This document shows, piece by piece, positions 1-10,770 of a DNA stretch of 64,000 nt. Every line of letters starts with the position of its first letter. Position 1 is the stretch's first letter. The stretch is from Antedon bifida (taxonomy: Eukaryota > Echinodermata > Crinoidea > Comatulida > Antedonidae): positions 15,190,001 to 15,254,000 of the forward strand of contig OY727102.1 in the NCBI GenBank assembly GCA_963402885.1. Reading direction: 5' to 3'. The translations under genes were made by a program, and so were the position numbers. The notes under the pieces were generated by a model. The model had not been told where the DNA came from. It saw only the letters and a program-made list of their open reading frames with translations, and did no database searches.

Positions 1-139
1 AATTGGCTTAATAACACACAATTTTGAAACATAGAACAACATTACAAACTGGGTTTGTGCTGAACACGTTCTGAAGGTCGTCACTTTAACGTCGGTCATC
101 ATTTAAACACCGATAATTTATTTCACTCGCGTACCATCT

Positions 140-700
140 AGGTCGTGCCCACATATGGGTCTCGAATACATAGTAATTTCAGCGTAAAAAAACTGGCGAT
201 TTCAAATGTACGTACCGCATGACTATAAAACAGTGTCGTTTATTTATGTATTCATGTAGTCAACCAAAATTAGCACCCTGCGAATTACTTCCAAAAGAGA
301 AACTTCTCACAAAATGAGTCCAAATATTTGATTTGGACTCATTTAAACAAACCCAATTTGTGTTTTGTATCTAACATTAGGGGTGAGGGTTGGGTTTTTT
401 TTAATAGGCCTATAAATAATATAACACTAAATAGAGTAAAACATTTCCTATTCAATAACTGTTAAAATTGTCACTGTCATAGTCGATTGAAATAGTAAAG
501 TACATGCAACAATACACCACCACGACGTTTATATTTTTTGTAATTATTAATTAATACAAACGTTGAGAAGCAACTGTCAGTAATAAAGTATTATATTATT
601 ATGTGTTTATAATTTAAAAGTAGGGGCTACCCACACTCACAGTAATAAAGTTTATTAGTATATTTGTTTATATTATATCAGTACACAAGTACAAGTACAC
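140..700 (-). repeat. Inverted copy of the 21.3-21.6 kb spacer
   Basis: Read on the minus strand, this interval matches 21290-21620 in order. Shared landmarks include the GGTGCTAATTTT / TTGACTACAT region, TTTTTTACGCTGAAATTACT, AACGTTGAGAAGCAACTGTC and the AATTATTAATTAATACAAACG stretch. The match is seen by eye and is interrupted by small indels. Confidence 0.7.
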
Positions 701-1670
701 ACACAATAAGAAATTTGCGATTCAAATGGCGATCAAAAGTGGTTAATACCTATTTACAGTATTGTATAGCTTTACAATACTATTTATGTTTATTCTCAAA
801 GGGCCCATAAATTTACCTACTTGTGTTAAATCATGGAGGTATGCAAGCATGGTTTAACCAAATAATTTGGAATGTTCCATTCATCGCAAATTAGTACATT
901 TGTATAAACGTATATTAAATCTATCAAAATAGTATTTTTATAAAGAAAATCCGCCTGTCTTCAACATTATGATACTGTACTCGAGCTGTTCAACCCGTTT
1001 TCAGCCATTAAAAACAATTATAGTAGGAGGAGATAGGAAAATGCGAATCATCCTCTTTTTCAAGAGACATGCATTAGACAGTGTATACCACGATTGGAAA
1101 ACACCCCTATTTGGGGCAAATCGTTGAACCTAAATTCGTTTTAATTGTCTAATTATCTAACTCAATTTAATTAGTAAACATGGTTACATCAGGTGGTTAA
1201 AATCAGTATCGAAAGTATGGACCAACTTCATATACCATCGAGAAAACATTCTAGAAATAACGCACGATTTCCCGAATTTTGCCCTTACGTAAATTTATAT
1301 ATAGATAACACATAAAATATACATTTCTGTCATTTGACTGAACGATTGTTAGTCATGGCGTGCAATTTTAGTATGCGTACTATTATACGAACGTGTAATA
1401 GTACTTTTTGTTTTTATACCCGCAATTTTATAATGAACCGTTTTATTAGCAGCTTCGTGTTCAAAAGTTTGTTAATATCGTTACCGTAATTCTACAAAGT
1501 AAAAATTGGAACTATAGTAATTATATCATTGAAGAATGTAAATTAATTAGGTGGGCAGCAGCAGCTCCCGCAATGCAACAAAATATTATAATCGTATGTA
1601 AAGAAGTATTTATTTTACTGGAGATATAGTATAGGTCTGAGGCCATAAGTGGAAAAAGAAAAGAACTGTC

Positions 1671-1985
1671 TACCGTGAATATTTTCTATTATATACAATC
1701 TTTACAAAATTTACTGTACAATGGGAAATAATAAATCATACTTTTAGTGTTTGATAAGCGGTTTGTCCCGTGTATATAGTCCACGTTAAAGAACTTGGTC
1801 TGCAGGCATACACATACCGTGAATATTTTCTATTATTTACAATCTTTAAATAAGTGAAGGTTGTTGAAATACTATTTACTGTACAATGGGAAATAATTAA
1901 ATAATACATTTAGTGTTTGATATTAGCTGTTTGTCCCTTGTACACAAGTGAAAGTATAAGAACTTGGTCTCTAGGCCTACACAGA
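1671..1985 (+). repeat. 144 bp tandem duplication
   Basis: Two consecutive copies begin with TACCGTGAATATTTTC at 1671 and 1815. They share TTTACTGTACAATGGGAAAT, TTTAGTGTTTGATA, TTTGTCCC and AAGAACTTGGTCT in the same order. The second copy has a short insertion. Confidence 0.8.
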
Positions 1986-2173
1986 CAGTGAGAGTATGGA
2001 CTTGGTATCACCACATGATCAAAGGCATTACTACTTCTCCAATCGAGAGATGATGTTATTTCTTATTTTAAATAACAACTAAAAATGAATGTCCCGATCT
2101 TCAGTTTTCGTAATATAGCATGAAGAGAAATATATAGGCCTAGTCCAATAGTAGTGTCAAAAATGAAACTTAC

Positions 2174-2349
2174 TATTTGGCTGCTGCTTTCATTTACTTC
2201 AGAATCTGTAGAATTCGTAATGGCACTTTCTGGACGTGCCATATACAGTATAGCTATACTCCAGTTCACTCTGTCAGCATAAATTAAAGTACTTCCAACA
2301 AAACATAGAAATGTTATTACATAGCGAATTTTCAACGTTGGTGAATTAT
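2174..2349 (-). CDS. SLC17-like transporter, single exon
   Basis: Minus-strand exon encoding about 58 residues that match the first membrane-helix region of SLC17 anion transporters (sialin, vesicular glutamate and Na/phosphate cotransporters). The helix core reads IRYVITFLCFVGSTLIYADR followed by VNWSIAILYMA, as in the family pattern RY-x-hydrophobic-x-YALRVN-[LW]-S-[VI]-A-[IL]. It is followed by a Ser/Asn/Glu-rich stretch with an N-S-T sequon, as in the first lumenal loop of sialins. Acceptor: a pyrimidine run ending TTTTTAG before 2349. Donor: GTAAGT after 2174. The phases are 1 in and 0 out. The SLC17 Arg in ALRVN is kept, but Ala-Leu is Ala-Asp here. Neighbouring exons are not identified, so it may be a live gene with distant exons or a relic. 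The family assignment rests on one helix. Confidence 0.55.
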
Positions 2350-2940
2350 CTAAAAATTGTAGAAAAACAAAGAGCAAATAACACTGAGTGTAATACGTTT
2401 GCTCTGGAAACAAACTTGTTTTTAGTTTGCATATAATATTTCATTTTAATCTCAACGTTTTGATCAACTTATTTTATTTTGTATAGGTAATATGGAAAAT
2501 AATGACATGAATAATAAGAATGAATGATTATAATTGACAAGAAAGGTGGACTTTTCAAAGGTGATTTAAAGTGGTTTTTTTACTGTTCGAAATAGCTCTA
2601 AATAGTAGTTAAAGAGTATTGATTAATTTAAGTTTCACACATATAAAGATGTACAAAAATAGAAACTGGGTAGGCAGTTGCATCATAAACTTTCATCGTA
2701 TCTTACCATTATCTTGCAAAAACGGCTGCTTCTCGATCAGATTTTGGTCGGACATCTCGACTTATAAATCTAATGGTAAAATACCGAAAAATGCAATTTT
2801 CAATACTAACCGACGCAAACTAGGTTCAAATTACACAAATGTATAGACTATATGATTTATATAAATTGCGGTTTTAAACCTATCTACTATTTTTCCTATA
2901 TTTCCTATAATAGGCTAAGAAATATCTATTCCTATAAAAA

Positions 2941-3176
2941 GGTAAAGGTGAGTCCCGTGTTCATTCTGAACGTAGGGGAATGAGCTGTTAGTAGCTCATT
3001 GTACTAAGCCTCAGCATTATGTGGAGGGTGGCCAGTTCATTTCCACGCCGCCTTTTTTCTCCCAAGTATTTTCAACTAGGTACTCATTTACAGCTGAGTG
3101 GACTGGGAGTTGTCGGGAATTGAACCCGGGTCTATCTGTATGACAAGTGTCCTAACCACTCGGCCGGCTATCCAAC
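2941..3176 (-). repeat. tRNA-derived SINE
   Basis: On the minus strand the element opens with a tRNA-like head: an A-box-like GAGTGGTTAGGACACTTG, then a B-box GGGTTCAATTCC (plus-strand complement near 3120-3132). The body runs leftward to about 2941. The head keeps a tRNA-like arrangement of the two boxes about 40 bp apart. It is a retroposon rather than a tRNA gene because sequence continues without a 3' terminus or terminator. Confidence 0.75.
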
Positions 3177-3508
3177 TCCTCTATTATGATACCCTATCCA
3201 AATCATATAAGCATTTTAATAAAAAGCTCACAATACCTATGCATCTAAGACCTCTCTTTTGGTTGCAAAAGTTACTAAAGAATATATTTTAAAATCTAGA
3301 GTCCTGTGTTAAAATATGTTCCAGTCTAAATCTATGTTTAAAAAAACACACCGTATAATAATAATACTGTATTACAAACCTTACGACACAACAAAATTCT
3401 TGATACAAACCTACTCTATGAATATGTGCATATATATATATATATATACGTTATATAAATATCTATGTGTAATGGTTCATTTCATTTCTGTAACAAAAGG
3501 ATTGGGTG

Positions 3509-3583
3509 TCTAGAAAACTCACATCTCAGATATATCCGAGTTTTTCTAGTTCCAGAATAGAACTAGAAAACTCAGATCATCAA
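3509..3583. repeat. Short repeated/inverted CTAGAAAACTC block
   Basis: CTAGAAAACTCA appears near 3509 and again near 3562, with its complement GAGTTTTTCTAG between them at 3538-3549. The block could fold into a hairpin. Confidence 0.5.
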
Positions 3584-3754
3584 ATGATTGGTTGGTACAG
3601 TAGGTCATTTGGATCATTCCATTATTAATCAGAGCGTAGGTCATTTGAAATACTAGAGTATTATTAAAACAGATTGCTGTGTACGTTTTCTTACTAATAT
3701 TGTAACATGAAGATGCGGCCTACGGCTTAAATCATTAAAATGTAGGCTTAAAAA

Positions 3755-3870
3755 TTAGGTATGTACGAGTTGGTATGGATACGAGTTGGTTGAGGCATGG
3801 TCCATGGTTGAGGTACGAGTTAGCCAAGTTGGGAATAGGTACGAGTTATTTTGGGTACCAGTTGACCACT
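3755..3870 (+). repeat. Iterated GTACGAGTTGG repeats
   Basis: Degenerate short repeats of the form GGTACGAGTTGG / GGATACGAGTTGG / GGTACCAGTTGACC occur about five times at irregular spacing of 15-30 bp. This resembles the iterated terminal repeats of the MITE at 38964-39577, but no partner inverted copy was found. Confidence 0.55.
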
Positions 3871-4124
3871 TCTAGCCTTAGGGCCAGGCCTACTCTTCGA
3901 TAGCGCCCACACGTTGAGCTTTGAATTGAGTTACAAGTTACAATAATTATTATTATTAGTAAGAAAACGTATAATACTGTTATAGTATTTCAAACAAGCT
4001 ACCCTCTGAATAATAATGGAACGATCTATTTTAGTCTGGGAGCCCAGAAGGTTTTAAATAGCAATTTGAGTACAAAAGGTTTGAGGTGTGGAGTATGTAG
4101 ATATGGTCTATGGGACTCAGAAAT

Positions 4125-4360
4125 GGCAATTCTTAAGTGACGGGTCCTGTTCAATTTTAAGGAGGAACCACCCAAATTACCCCTAAAATTGGATTTAATT
4201 GGCATTTCGAGTAATAAACCAATTTTAGAATGAATCAAATCTGTAATTCTGAAATGACCGTTCCTGTGCTAAATTAACTTAAGAACGCCCTTAATTAGTG
4301 CTAATTAGACATTTAATTAGCATTTTGAGTACATAAACGAAATTCACACCACACATAGTT
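4125..4360 (+). repeat. TTAAGTGACGGGTCC dispersed repeat, copy 1
   Basis: It starts with TTCTTAAGTGACGGGTCCTG and ends with CATTTTGAGTACAT...ACGAAATTCACA. The same sequence, in the same order, returns at 5905-6160 between the two LINE pieces. It abuts the left arm of the large inverted repeat. Confidence 0.7.
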
Positions 4361-4615
4361 ATGAACATACTTTAAGGATTCATCATTCTTAAGTTTGAAA
4401 TCCGGGGCCGAAGCCACTTAAGAATGGGTCAAAACCGCTTTAAAAAAAAAATCAGATTTAATTCGTATATAAAGTAGCCTACATTGACCAAACCAATTCT
4501 AAAATGTTCTCTGACCTAATATTCTATCAGGAATCAAGATCCTTAATCCTTAGATGACCATTCCTGTGCTAATTTAACTTAAGAAAGACTTATTGATTGT
4601 GCCACTAATGAATGA
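4360..4615 (+). repeat. Left arm of a large inverted repeat
   Basis: About 255 bp that recurs as the reverse complement at 8090-8368. Shared landmarks from outside to inside are TATGAACATAC, TTTGAAATCCGGGGCC, GCCACTTAAGAATGGGTCAA, CAGATTTAATTCGTATATAA, CAAACCAATTCTAAAATGTT and GTGCCACTAAT. The arms enclose about 3.5 kb consisting mostly of an antisense LINE. Confidence 0.8.
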
Positions 4616-4977
4616 ATGATGGTTTTACAAAAGTCTCACTTTGTGGAAAAGTCCCATTCTAGAGAATGTACAGTGTCCATATTTAATAAATAAATCAATT
4701 ATTTCAGTCGTATTTCAGTCTAGTACGCTGATCCGTACAGGTTTATCAACGCCATGTCATCTCTTGCTATTTCTTGAAGCAGCATTTGCACCATTGCTAG
4801 TTCAATGAGGTCTACTGGAATATGACTGGAATAATTGATTTGTATGTTCTCCAGATACTGAATGTACATTAATCCATTATCTTTTTCAATCCAGGACGGG
4901 AGTTGTACATATTGGCAAAGTTAAGGCTTTATTGTACAATTTACCTTGAATTTACCTTGAACTTCGGACGTTGAGAA
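4616..4977 (-). repeat. LINE 3' untranslated region or flank
   Basis: It lies between the left inverted-repeat arm and the stop of the LINE reading frame (4978). It has no open frame of note. It probably contains the LINE 3' UTR, but the exact 3' end cannot be placed because I see no clear poly-A or target duplication. Confidence 0.4.
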
Positions 4978-5912
4978 CTAGCTGATTTGTCCCTCCATCG
5001 TCATAGCTGCAAACTCTTCAGTAACGTACGGGCGAAACTTGATGTGGTGGTCAGACCAATATTTAGCAATGCCCGATTTGAACTCATTGACCGATTGTGC
5101 CTCTACTACATGACTGGGTAATGAGTTCCAATCATCTACAACTCTTACTGAATATGCACTCTTTCTAACGTTTAATTTTATCTTGGGTTTAGAGACCTTG
5201 AAACTGTGTCCTCTAGTTTGTTTATAATTAGATTTTACAAAGAGCTTCTCATCATTTATTTTCTCATACTTATTAAATATTTAAATGTTTGTAATACATC
5301 AGTCCTCTTCTTTCTAAATACTAAACTAATACTTAGACGGATACTCGCTCTTTACAAATTTCCATTATTATTATTTAAAGTAGGCAGGTCCAAAGCTTTC
5401 AACCTCTCTTCGTATGATTTGCATCTTAATTCGGACACCAGCCTTGTTGATCGCTGTTGAACTTTTTCTAGTCTGTCTTTATCATTTTGATAGAGTGGGA
5501 TCCATGAGCTACCTCCGTATTCCATCTTGGGTCTAACCATAGATTTATACAAATACATGTAACTAGAGCTATCGAGATATTTAAAAGACCTACATATCAT
5601 ACCCAGCATCATATTTGCAGATCTAGCAACTTTGGTAGTATGAGCCGAAAAAATCAATTTATGATCTATTAAAATCACCAAATCGGTTCCTTGTGTTACA
5701 CTCTCAATACTCACTTTGAAAGGACCTTCTTCAATAAAATACTGAGACATACCATTTCTATATTCAAAATGGATTACTTTGCATTTTGTTAAATTCAATG
5801 GAAACTGCCAGTCTGTAGACCATCTATACATTGCGTCCACATCACATTGAAGCAAGGCACTATCAGAATCAGATTGGATAACTCTAAAGAATTTTGTATC
5901 GTGGACAAAAAA
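4978..5912 (-). pseudogene. CR1/Jockey-type LINE ORF2, 3' fragment
   Basis: Minus-strand remnant of a non-LTR retrotransposon polymerase, starting at the catalytic motif and running to a stop at 4978-4980. In order: FVHDTKF (reverse-transcriptase motif C, normally FADD), a thumb region with NLTKCKVIHF and SANMMLGMICRSF, KSYEERLKALDLPTL, RGHSFKVSKPK and WNSLPSHVVEAQSVNEFKSG. These C-terminal blocks are typical of CR1/Jockey-group LINEs. Frame changes near 5352 break it. The second catalytic position is His instead of Asp, so this copy could not polymerise. It overlaps in content with the adjacent 5' fragment (6165-7970): both carry the thumb region. Confidence 0.85.
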
Positions 5913-6160
5913 TTCTTAAGTGACGGGTCCTGTTCAATTTTAAGGGGGAACCACCCAAATTACCCCTAAAATTGGATTTAATTAGCATTTCGAGTACATG
6001 GACCAAACCAATTCTAAAATGTTCTCTGACCTATCAGGAATCAATATCCATAATTCTTAAGTGACCATTCCTGTGCTAAATTTACTTAAGAAAGCCTTTA
6101 ATTAGCGCTAATTAGACATTTAATTAGCATTTTGAGTACATCAACGAAATTCACATCACA
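5905..6160 (+). repeat. TTAAGTGACGGGTCC dispersed repeat, copy 2
   Basis: A second copy of the 4125-4360 repeat, also carrying elements of the left inverted-repeat arm (CAAACCAATTCTAAAATGTT, CCATTCCTGTGCTAA). It separates two LINE pieces that duplicate each other's thumb region. Confidence 0.75.
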
Positions 6161-6164
6161 TCAC

Positions 6165-7970
6165 ATTAAAAGACCTACATATCATCCCCAGCATCATATT
6201 TGCAGATCTAGCAACTTTGGTAGTATGAGCCGAAAAATTCAATTTATGATCTATTAAAATCCCCAAATCGGTTTCTTGTGTTACACTCTCAATACTCACT
6301 TTGGAAGGACCTTCTCCAATAAAATACTGAGACATACCATTTCTATATCCAAAATGGATTACTTTGCATTTTGTTAAATTTTGTATCGTGGGCAAAAAGC
6401 TTGACTTCAGAATGAGAAATAACATCTGAAAGGTCACTTATAAATATAACAAATAATAATGGTCCCATGACACTGCCTAGGGCACTCCACTAATTACATC
6501 ACGCCATTCAGACTTTTTCCCATTGACAACCACCCTCTGCTTACGATCACTCAAAAAAGCCTTGATCCATCCTAATAAATTTCCAGAGACTCCGTAAGAC
6601 TTTAATTTTAACAACAATCTTCCATGCGTAACTTTATCAAACGCCTTCTGAAAATCGAAGTAAATGCAGTCAAATGAAAGACCTTTATCCAACTATGATG
6701 TCCACAAATCTATAACTTCAATTAACTGAGTAACACATGACTTACCAGAACGGAAGCCATGCTGTTGTTCTTTAAGCAAGTTACAAGTTTCTAAATGATT
6801 ATAGATTTTATCTTTCACAAATTTCGCCATGGTTTTGCATAGTATGGAAGTTAGGCTTACAGGTCTATAATTCAAAGGTTCACTTTTATTACCTTTTTTA
6901 AACAGAGGTACTACTTTAGCTCTTCCAAAAGTCAGGAACTTCTCCTACAGTCATTAATTTGTTAAATAATAAAGTAATTACTCCCCAATAACATCAGCAG
7001 TTTCTTTAAGTACTCTTGAATTTATAATATCAGGACCAGGAGATTTACTTACATCTAAACTGTTCAAATGCTTCACGACTTCTTCCACCTAAAAGAAAAC
7101 TGAATCGACTCTATTATCTGTCTTGCGTTCCTCTGAATCAAAATGTTGGGGTTGGGTAGAATCCTCTTTGGTATACACTTTAACAAATGCCTCATTAAAA
7201 ACTTTGCTTTTATTTTACTAGAAGACACAGACACTCCACTTTGATCTACCAAATCTGGAATACCATGCTTAATCTTTGACTTAGTTTTAATATACGTCCA
7301 AAATGCTTTGGGATTCTCTTTTACTTCTGATGCCAGTTTACGCTCAAAAGATGCCTTTGCTTTGCGAATCTCGAAGTAGATTTGTTTCTAACTCTCACAA
7401 ACTCCTTCCAAGATGCACCTTTTTTTTATTTTAGTAAACATTCCATGCCTTGTGCTTTTGTTTTTTTCTGCGACATCCTTATTCATCCACTGTTTCCGTT
7501 TACCATTACATTTTTTTGAAAGGGGTATGAACTTAGAGATACAATCCTGAAGAGAATCTTCAACCAACAAAGCTAAATCATTTGGAGATAAGTCTACAGC
7601 AGCTTGTTCCAAATTGAGCTTGATAATCACTCTTGTAATAATTTCTCACTATCGGTACCTCTTCCGTTTCAGTAAAACAGTCCATTTTAAAAATTCCAAT
7701 TCCTCTGATTGAATACTTGGGATAAAGCAATTGATACCCTTCCAAACAAAAACTACTATAGTCAATCTCAAATAAAAAAATTTTTGGAAACATTTCAGTC
7801 AAGAAAATAAAATCTGGTTTCTCTTGATCGATTCTTACAATTAATTCATCTTTCTTATTATATAAAGAATCACAGTTGGTATAAAAGCACGAACAAGTTT
7901 CTAAATCAGATTTCTTCTTTTTGTTAGATTCAGTGTTAAATATACTGAGTTTTCTTACATATGCGGCCAC
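6165..7970 (-). pseudogene. CR1/Jockey-type LINE ORF2, 5' fragment
   Basis: Minus-strand non-LTR retrotransposon ORF2 read from about 7970 down. First comes an endonuclease N-terminus (FYTNCDSLYNKKDEL, then KPDFIFLTEM). A linker with KCNGKRKQWMNKDVAEKNK follows. Next is the reverse transcriptase: NYRPVSLTSILCKTMAK, HGFRSGKSC, then motif A as YFDFQKAFDKVTHGRLLLKL and LLGWIKAFLSDRKQRVVVNG. Motif C reads FAHDTK, not FADD. It then jumps by deletion to the thumb region NLTKCKVIHF and stops at the repeat at 6160. Frameshifts and in-frame stops (near 6476, 6692 and 7388) show that it is dead. The clade assignment is by motif recognition only. Confidence 0.88.
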
Positions 7971-8089
7971 GGCGGATTTCTAAGTCCTTTTCATCAGCTT
8001 CTATTCGTGCGATTAATGTTTGTCTCAGCTTTATTATACTCCGCTCTTTCTACTTTTGTTCTATCATGAGAAACATCAACGTTACATTC
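7971..8089 (-). pseudogene. Possible LINE upstream coding remnant
   Basis: Reading on the minus strand into the LINE, this stretch is open in places (KVERAEYNKAETNINRTN in one frame). It may be the end of the region preceding the endonuclease. The evidence is weak. Confidence 0.3.
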
Positions 8090-8368
8090 TTTATTATTAG
8101 TGGCACAATTAGTCATTCTTTAGTTAAATTAGCACAGGAATGGTAATCTCTAAGAATTAAGGATCTTGATTCCTGATAGAAGATTAGGTAAGAGAACATT
8201 TTAGAATTGGTTTGGTCAATGTAGGCTACTTTATATACGAATTAAATCTGATTTTTTTTATTATTTTTACCTTTGACACACTCTTAAGCGGTTTTGACCC
8301 ATTCTTAAGTGGCTTTGGCCCCGGATTTCAAACTTAAGTATGATGAATCCTTAATCAGTATGTTCATA
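8090..8368 (-). repeat. Right arm of the large inverted repeat
   Basis: Reverse complement of 4360-4615, with the same landmarks in mirrored order, ending at GTATGTTCATA. It abuts a truncated hAT-like element starting about 8380. Confidence 0.8.
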
Positions 8369-8954
8369 TCCCTTTGATGAAGGTACTTCTTGTACGGTAA
8401 TAAAATCTAATAACTATTTAATGTAAATTAATTATTATTATCAAATAATGATATCAAAAAGTTAGACAAAAAAATATGAAGCTGCTGCTATAAATATTAA
8501 GAAAAACGTTAAATTGTATTATTTTGAAATAAATGCTAAATAAGTCAGCAGGTAATTAAAACCACAATTTCCAAAATTCATTTTCATTTATCCACTATAA
8601 ACTAAAGCTTGCATTTAGTCTACCCATCAGGCCATATATTTATTTTCTTAACAATTCATAAAAAGAAGGAATTCTACATATGCAATAAATTAATATAAAA
8701 CACAGTTAATAATGATAGAAAATTTGCAGAAAGAAGCAAAGTTTACTCTGCTACAGGCGTATTATTACGGACGTATACGGAAATGAAGATAAATAGGGTA
8801 CTACACGGAAATACAAAATCGCAAAACATGTCGATCCAAATAAATATTATTATTATTGTTATATTGAAATAGTCTAATCAAATTATAATAAAAACTGTTG
8901 TTTCACAGACTAGAACAGCCATATCAATTTGAAGTGAATGGACATAAAAACAAA

Positions 8955-9330
8955 TATAATGGTCGCTAATTGCAGGTGCCTTTAAGTAAAGTGATCTTTA
9001 ATTGGAAGAGGACCAGTACAGTGACTTGTTTGTTGTCACATAATTAAAAACTATTTATTATTATTCTTGTTTTTACACAATCTAAATAAGATTATGGTCT
9101 CTAATTGGAGGTGTTTTTAAGTAAAGTGATCTTTCATTGGACGAGGATCAGTACAGTGACTTGATTTTTGTCACATAATTAAAAACTTTATTATTCTTGT
9201 CTAATTTACTCATACCAAATAATATTAATGGTTGCTAATTGGAGGTGTTTTTAAGTAAATCAATAATTTTCTCACATAATTAAAAACTATTTAGTATACT
9301 TGTCTTTAATCATACCAAATAATATGGTCG
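8955..9330 (+). repeat. ~135 bp minisatellite
   Basis: Consecutive units start with ATGGTCGCTAATTG, ATGGTCTCTAATTGGAGGTG, ATGGTTGCTAATTGGAGGTG and ATGGTCGCTAATTGGAAGTG (about 8960, 9092, 9227 and 9323). Each contains TTTTTAAGTAAA, most contain CAGTACAGTGACTTG, and all share TCACATAATTAAAAACT. Confidence 0.85.
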
Positions 9331-9379
9331 CTAATTGGAAGTGTCTTTAATTAAAGTGGACTCTTAAAAGAGACGGTGA

Positions 9380-9560
9380 TCGTTCAATAGAGGTGGTCAC
9401 TTACCAGAGGTCGTTGTGACGGGAGATAGTCGATTATGAGAAGTGGTTCTTTAGTAGAGAGAAAGAGGTCGTGGTCCCTTAACAGAGGTGGTCACTTACG
9501 AGAGTTGTGGTCGTTAAGAGAGGTGGTCACTTACGAGAGGTGGTTGATTATGAAAAGCGG
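9380..9560 (+). repeat. Short AGAGGTGGTCACTTACG repeats
   Basis: AGAGGTGGTCACTTAC occurs at about 9389, 9484 and 9518, with degenerate AGAGGTCGTGGTC-type units between. The open frame running across it is a repeat artefact. Confidence 0.7.
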
Positions 9561-10264
9561 TCGACAATTTGACACCAAAATAATCTCACTACGTTTAGTA
9601 TTTCCAGAGATAAAGCATGTTTTATGAAAATAGCGGCCATTTTTTTATGCAAATTGCTCAATGCTGACAGCCGTCCAGTAAAAAAATTCTTCATTCTGAT
9701 GGTATCGAGAATCAAGATCCATAAAAAAAAAAATATAGAAAACATTGCATAAATGGAAAAAATATGCATTTGGCTGCTGCTCTCATGACGCGCGCACCAC
9801 AAGCAACAAGTCAATCAGAAATTCATTCTGCGCACGCTCAGACACTTATCTACACTTATCTGTGCGCGGTATAGTAGGCCTATATTGGTGACTGCTGTGC
9901 ATTCTGCCAATTTACAAATATTCTCTTCCAGACTGGACTTCTATAACATATACTGTAAATATATATGGATACTGTATAGCCTACGTTGAAATGGGACTTT
10001 AATTTAGTGGCAGAAACATTTAGTATGCCCGGGCCACTAGGGCAACACCTCTAGGTCAGCCCCTGAGTTCAATGGTAATTATTCCCCCTAAATTTTGCTA
10101 AATGTAATGCAAAAGAAAGGACACTAATTTCAATTTTCTCCCCACACCCCACCTCAATTTCAAGAGCCACTGCTCCAATAAAATGACAAGAATTTACTCA
10201 CTATTTTATAATCTACGATAGACGTGGCACAATTTTGCGTAATTTATAAATTGGTAGGAGATTA

Positions 10265-10770
10265 GGGAGGTTTCGCAACCTTACGAATACGATAACGAAA
10301 ACGGATACGTCATACATTTGTGAAATTTTTGAGCTGATCCCCATTTCATATTCGTAAAGCGTATTCGTGTTGACGAATATCACCAGTCATATTCGTAACT
10401 ACAAAACGAGTATAGTTTTTGATCTATTTTGCACATTTTGCATTTGAATTAGGAATGATTCATGATTATAATATAATTATAGATTTATTGAAAGTAATTT
10501 ACTAAAGTAATTTACTAAAATGCCAGGTCAATTTAGATAAATAGCAGTTTTTAAAGTCCTCACTCGCTTTGATGTTACGCTAGGCCTAGGCAGCCAAGCA
10601 CCAAGCAACACGTACCTGCGCTTCGCTCAAATTTACCGCAGTCATATTTTGGACGCGCCTCAATATTTCGTTGCCATGCGAAACTGATTTTTTTATGGCT
10701 TACGAAAACGAATACGTGTGCGTGACGTATCCGTTTTCGTTATCGTATTCGTAAGATTGCGAAACCTCTC
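10265..10770. mobile_element. MITE with ~45 bp terminal inverted repeats
   Basis: The left end AGGTTTCGCAACCTTACGAA, continuing through GATAACGAAAACGGATACG, is mirrored at the right end by CGTATCCGTTTTCGTTATCG and TTCGTAAGATTGCGAAACCT. The ~505 bp interior has further TATTCGTAA motifs and no open frame. No clear target-site duplication is seen. The superfamily is not assigned. Confidence 0.85.

Larger units (their letters stand above)
1..2173. other. Gene-free left flank
   Basis: I see no convincing exon here. The stretch is AT-rich. It holds an inverted dispersed repeat (about 140-700) and a 144 bp tandem duplication (1671-1985), listed separately. If the SLC17-like exon at 2174-2349 belongs to a live gene, its downstream exons should lie here or beyond the left edge, but I could not find the conserved next block of that family in this interval. 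Confidence 0.5.
2350..4090. other. Intergenic stretch with SINE and short repeats
   Basis: No coding exon is seen. It includes a tRNA-derived SINE (2941-3176), a short (TA)n run near 3430-3450, an inverted short repeat (3509-3583) and an iterated short repeat (3755-3870). Confidence 0.45.
8380..10065 (+). mobile_element. hAT-like non-autonomous element, copy 1
   Basis: Two segments, about 8380-8830 and 9890-10065, match the intact copy at 15630-16430 in order (GAAGGTACTT, GAAGCTGCTGCTATAAATAT, AACGTTAAATTGTATT, TTCATTTTCATTTATCCACT, ATTACGGACGTA, GGACTTCTATAAC, CATTTAGTATG). The right end, CTAGGTCAGCCCCTG, is the degraded terminal repeat. The left ~290 bp are missing, and about 1.06 kb of unrelated sequence, mostly minisatellite, sits inside. 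Confidence 0.75.
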
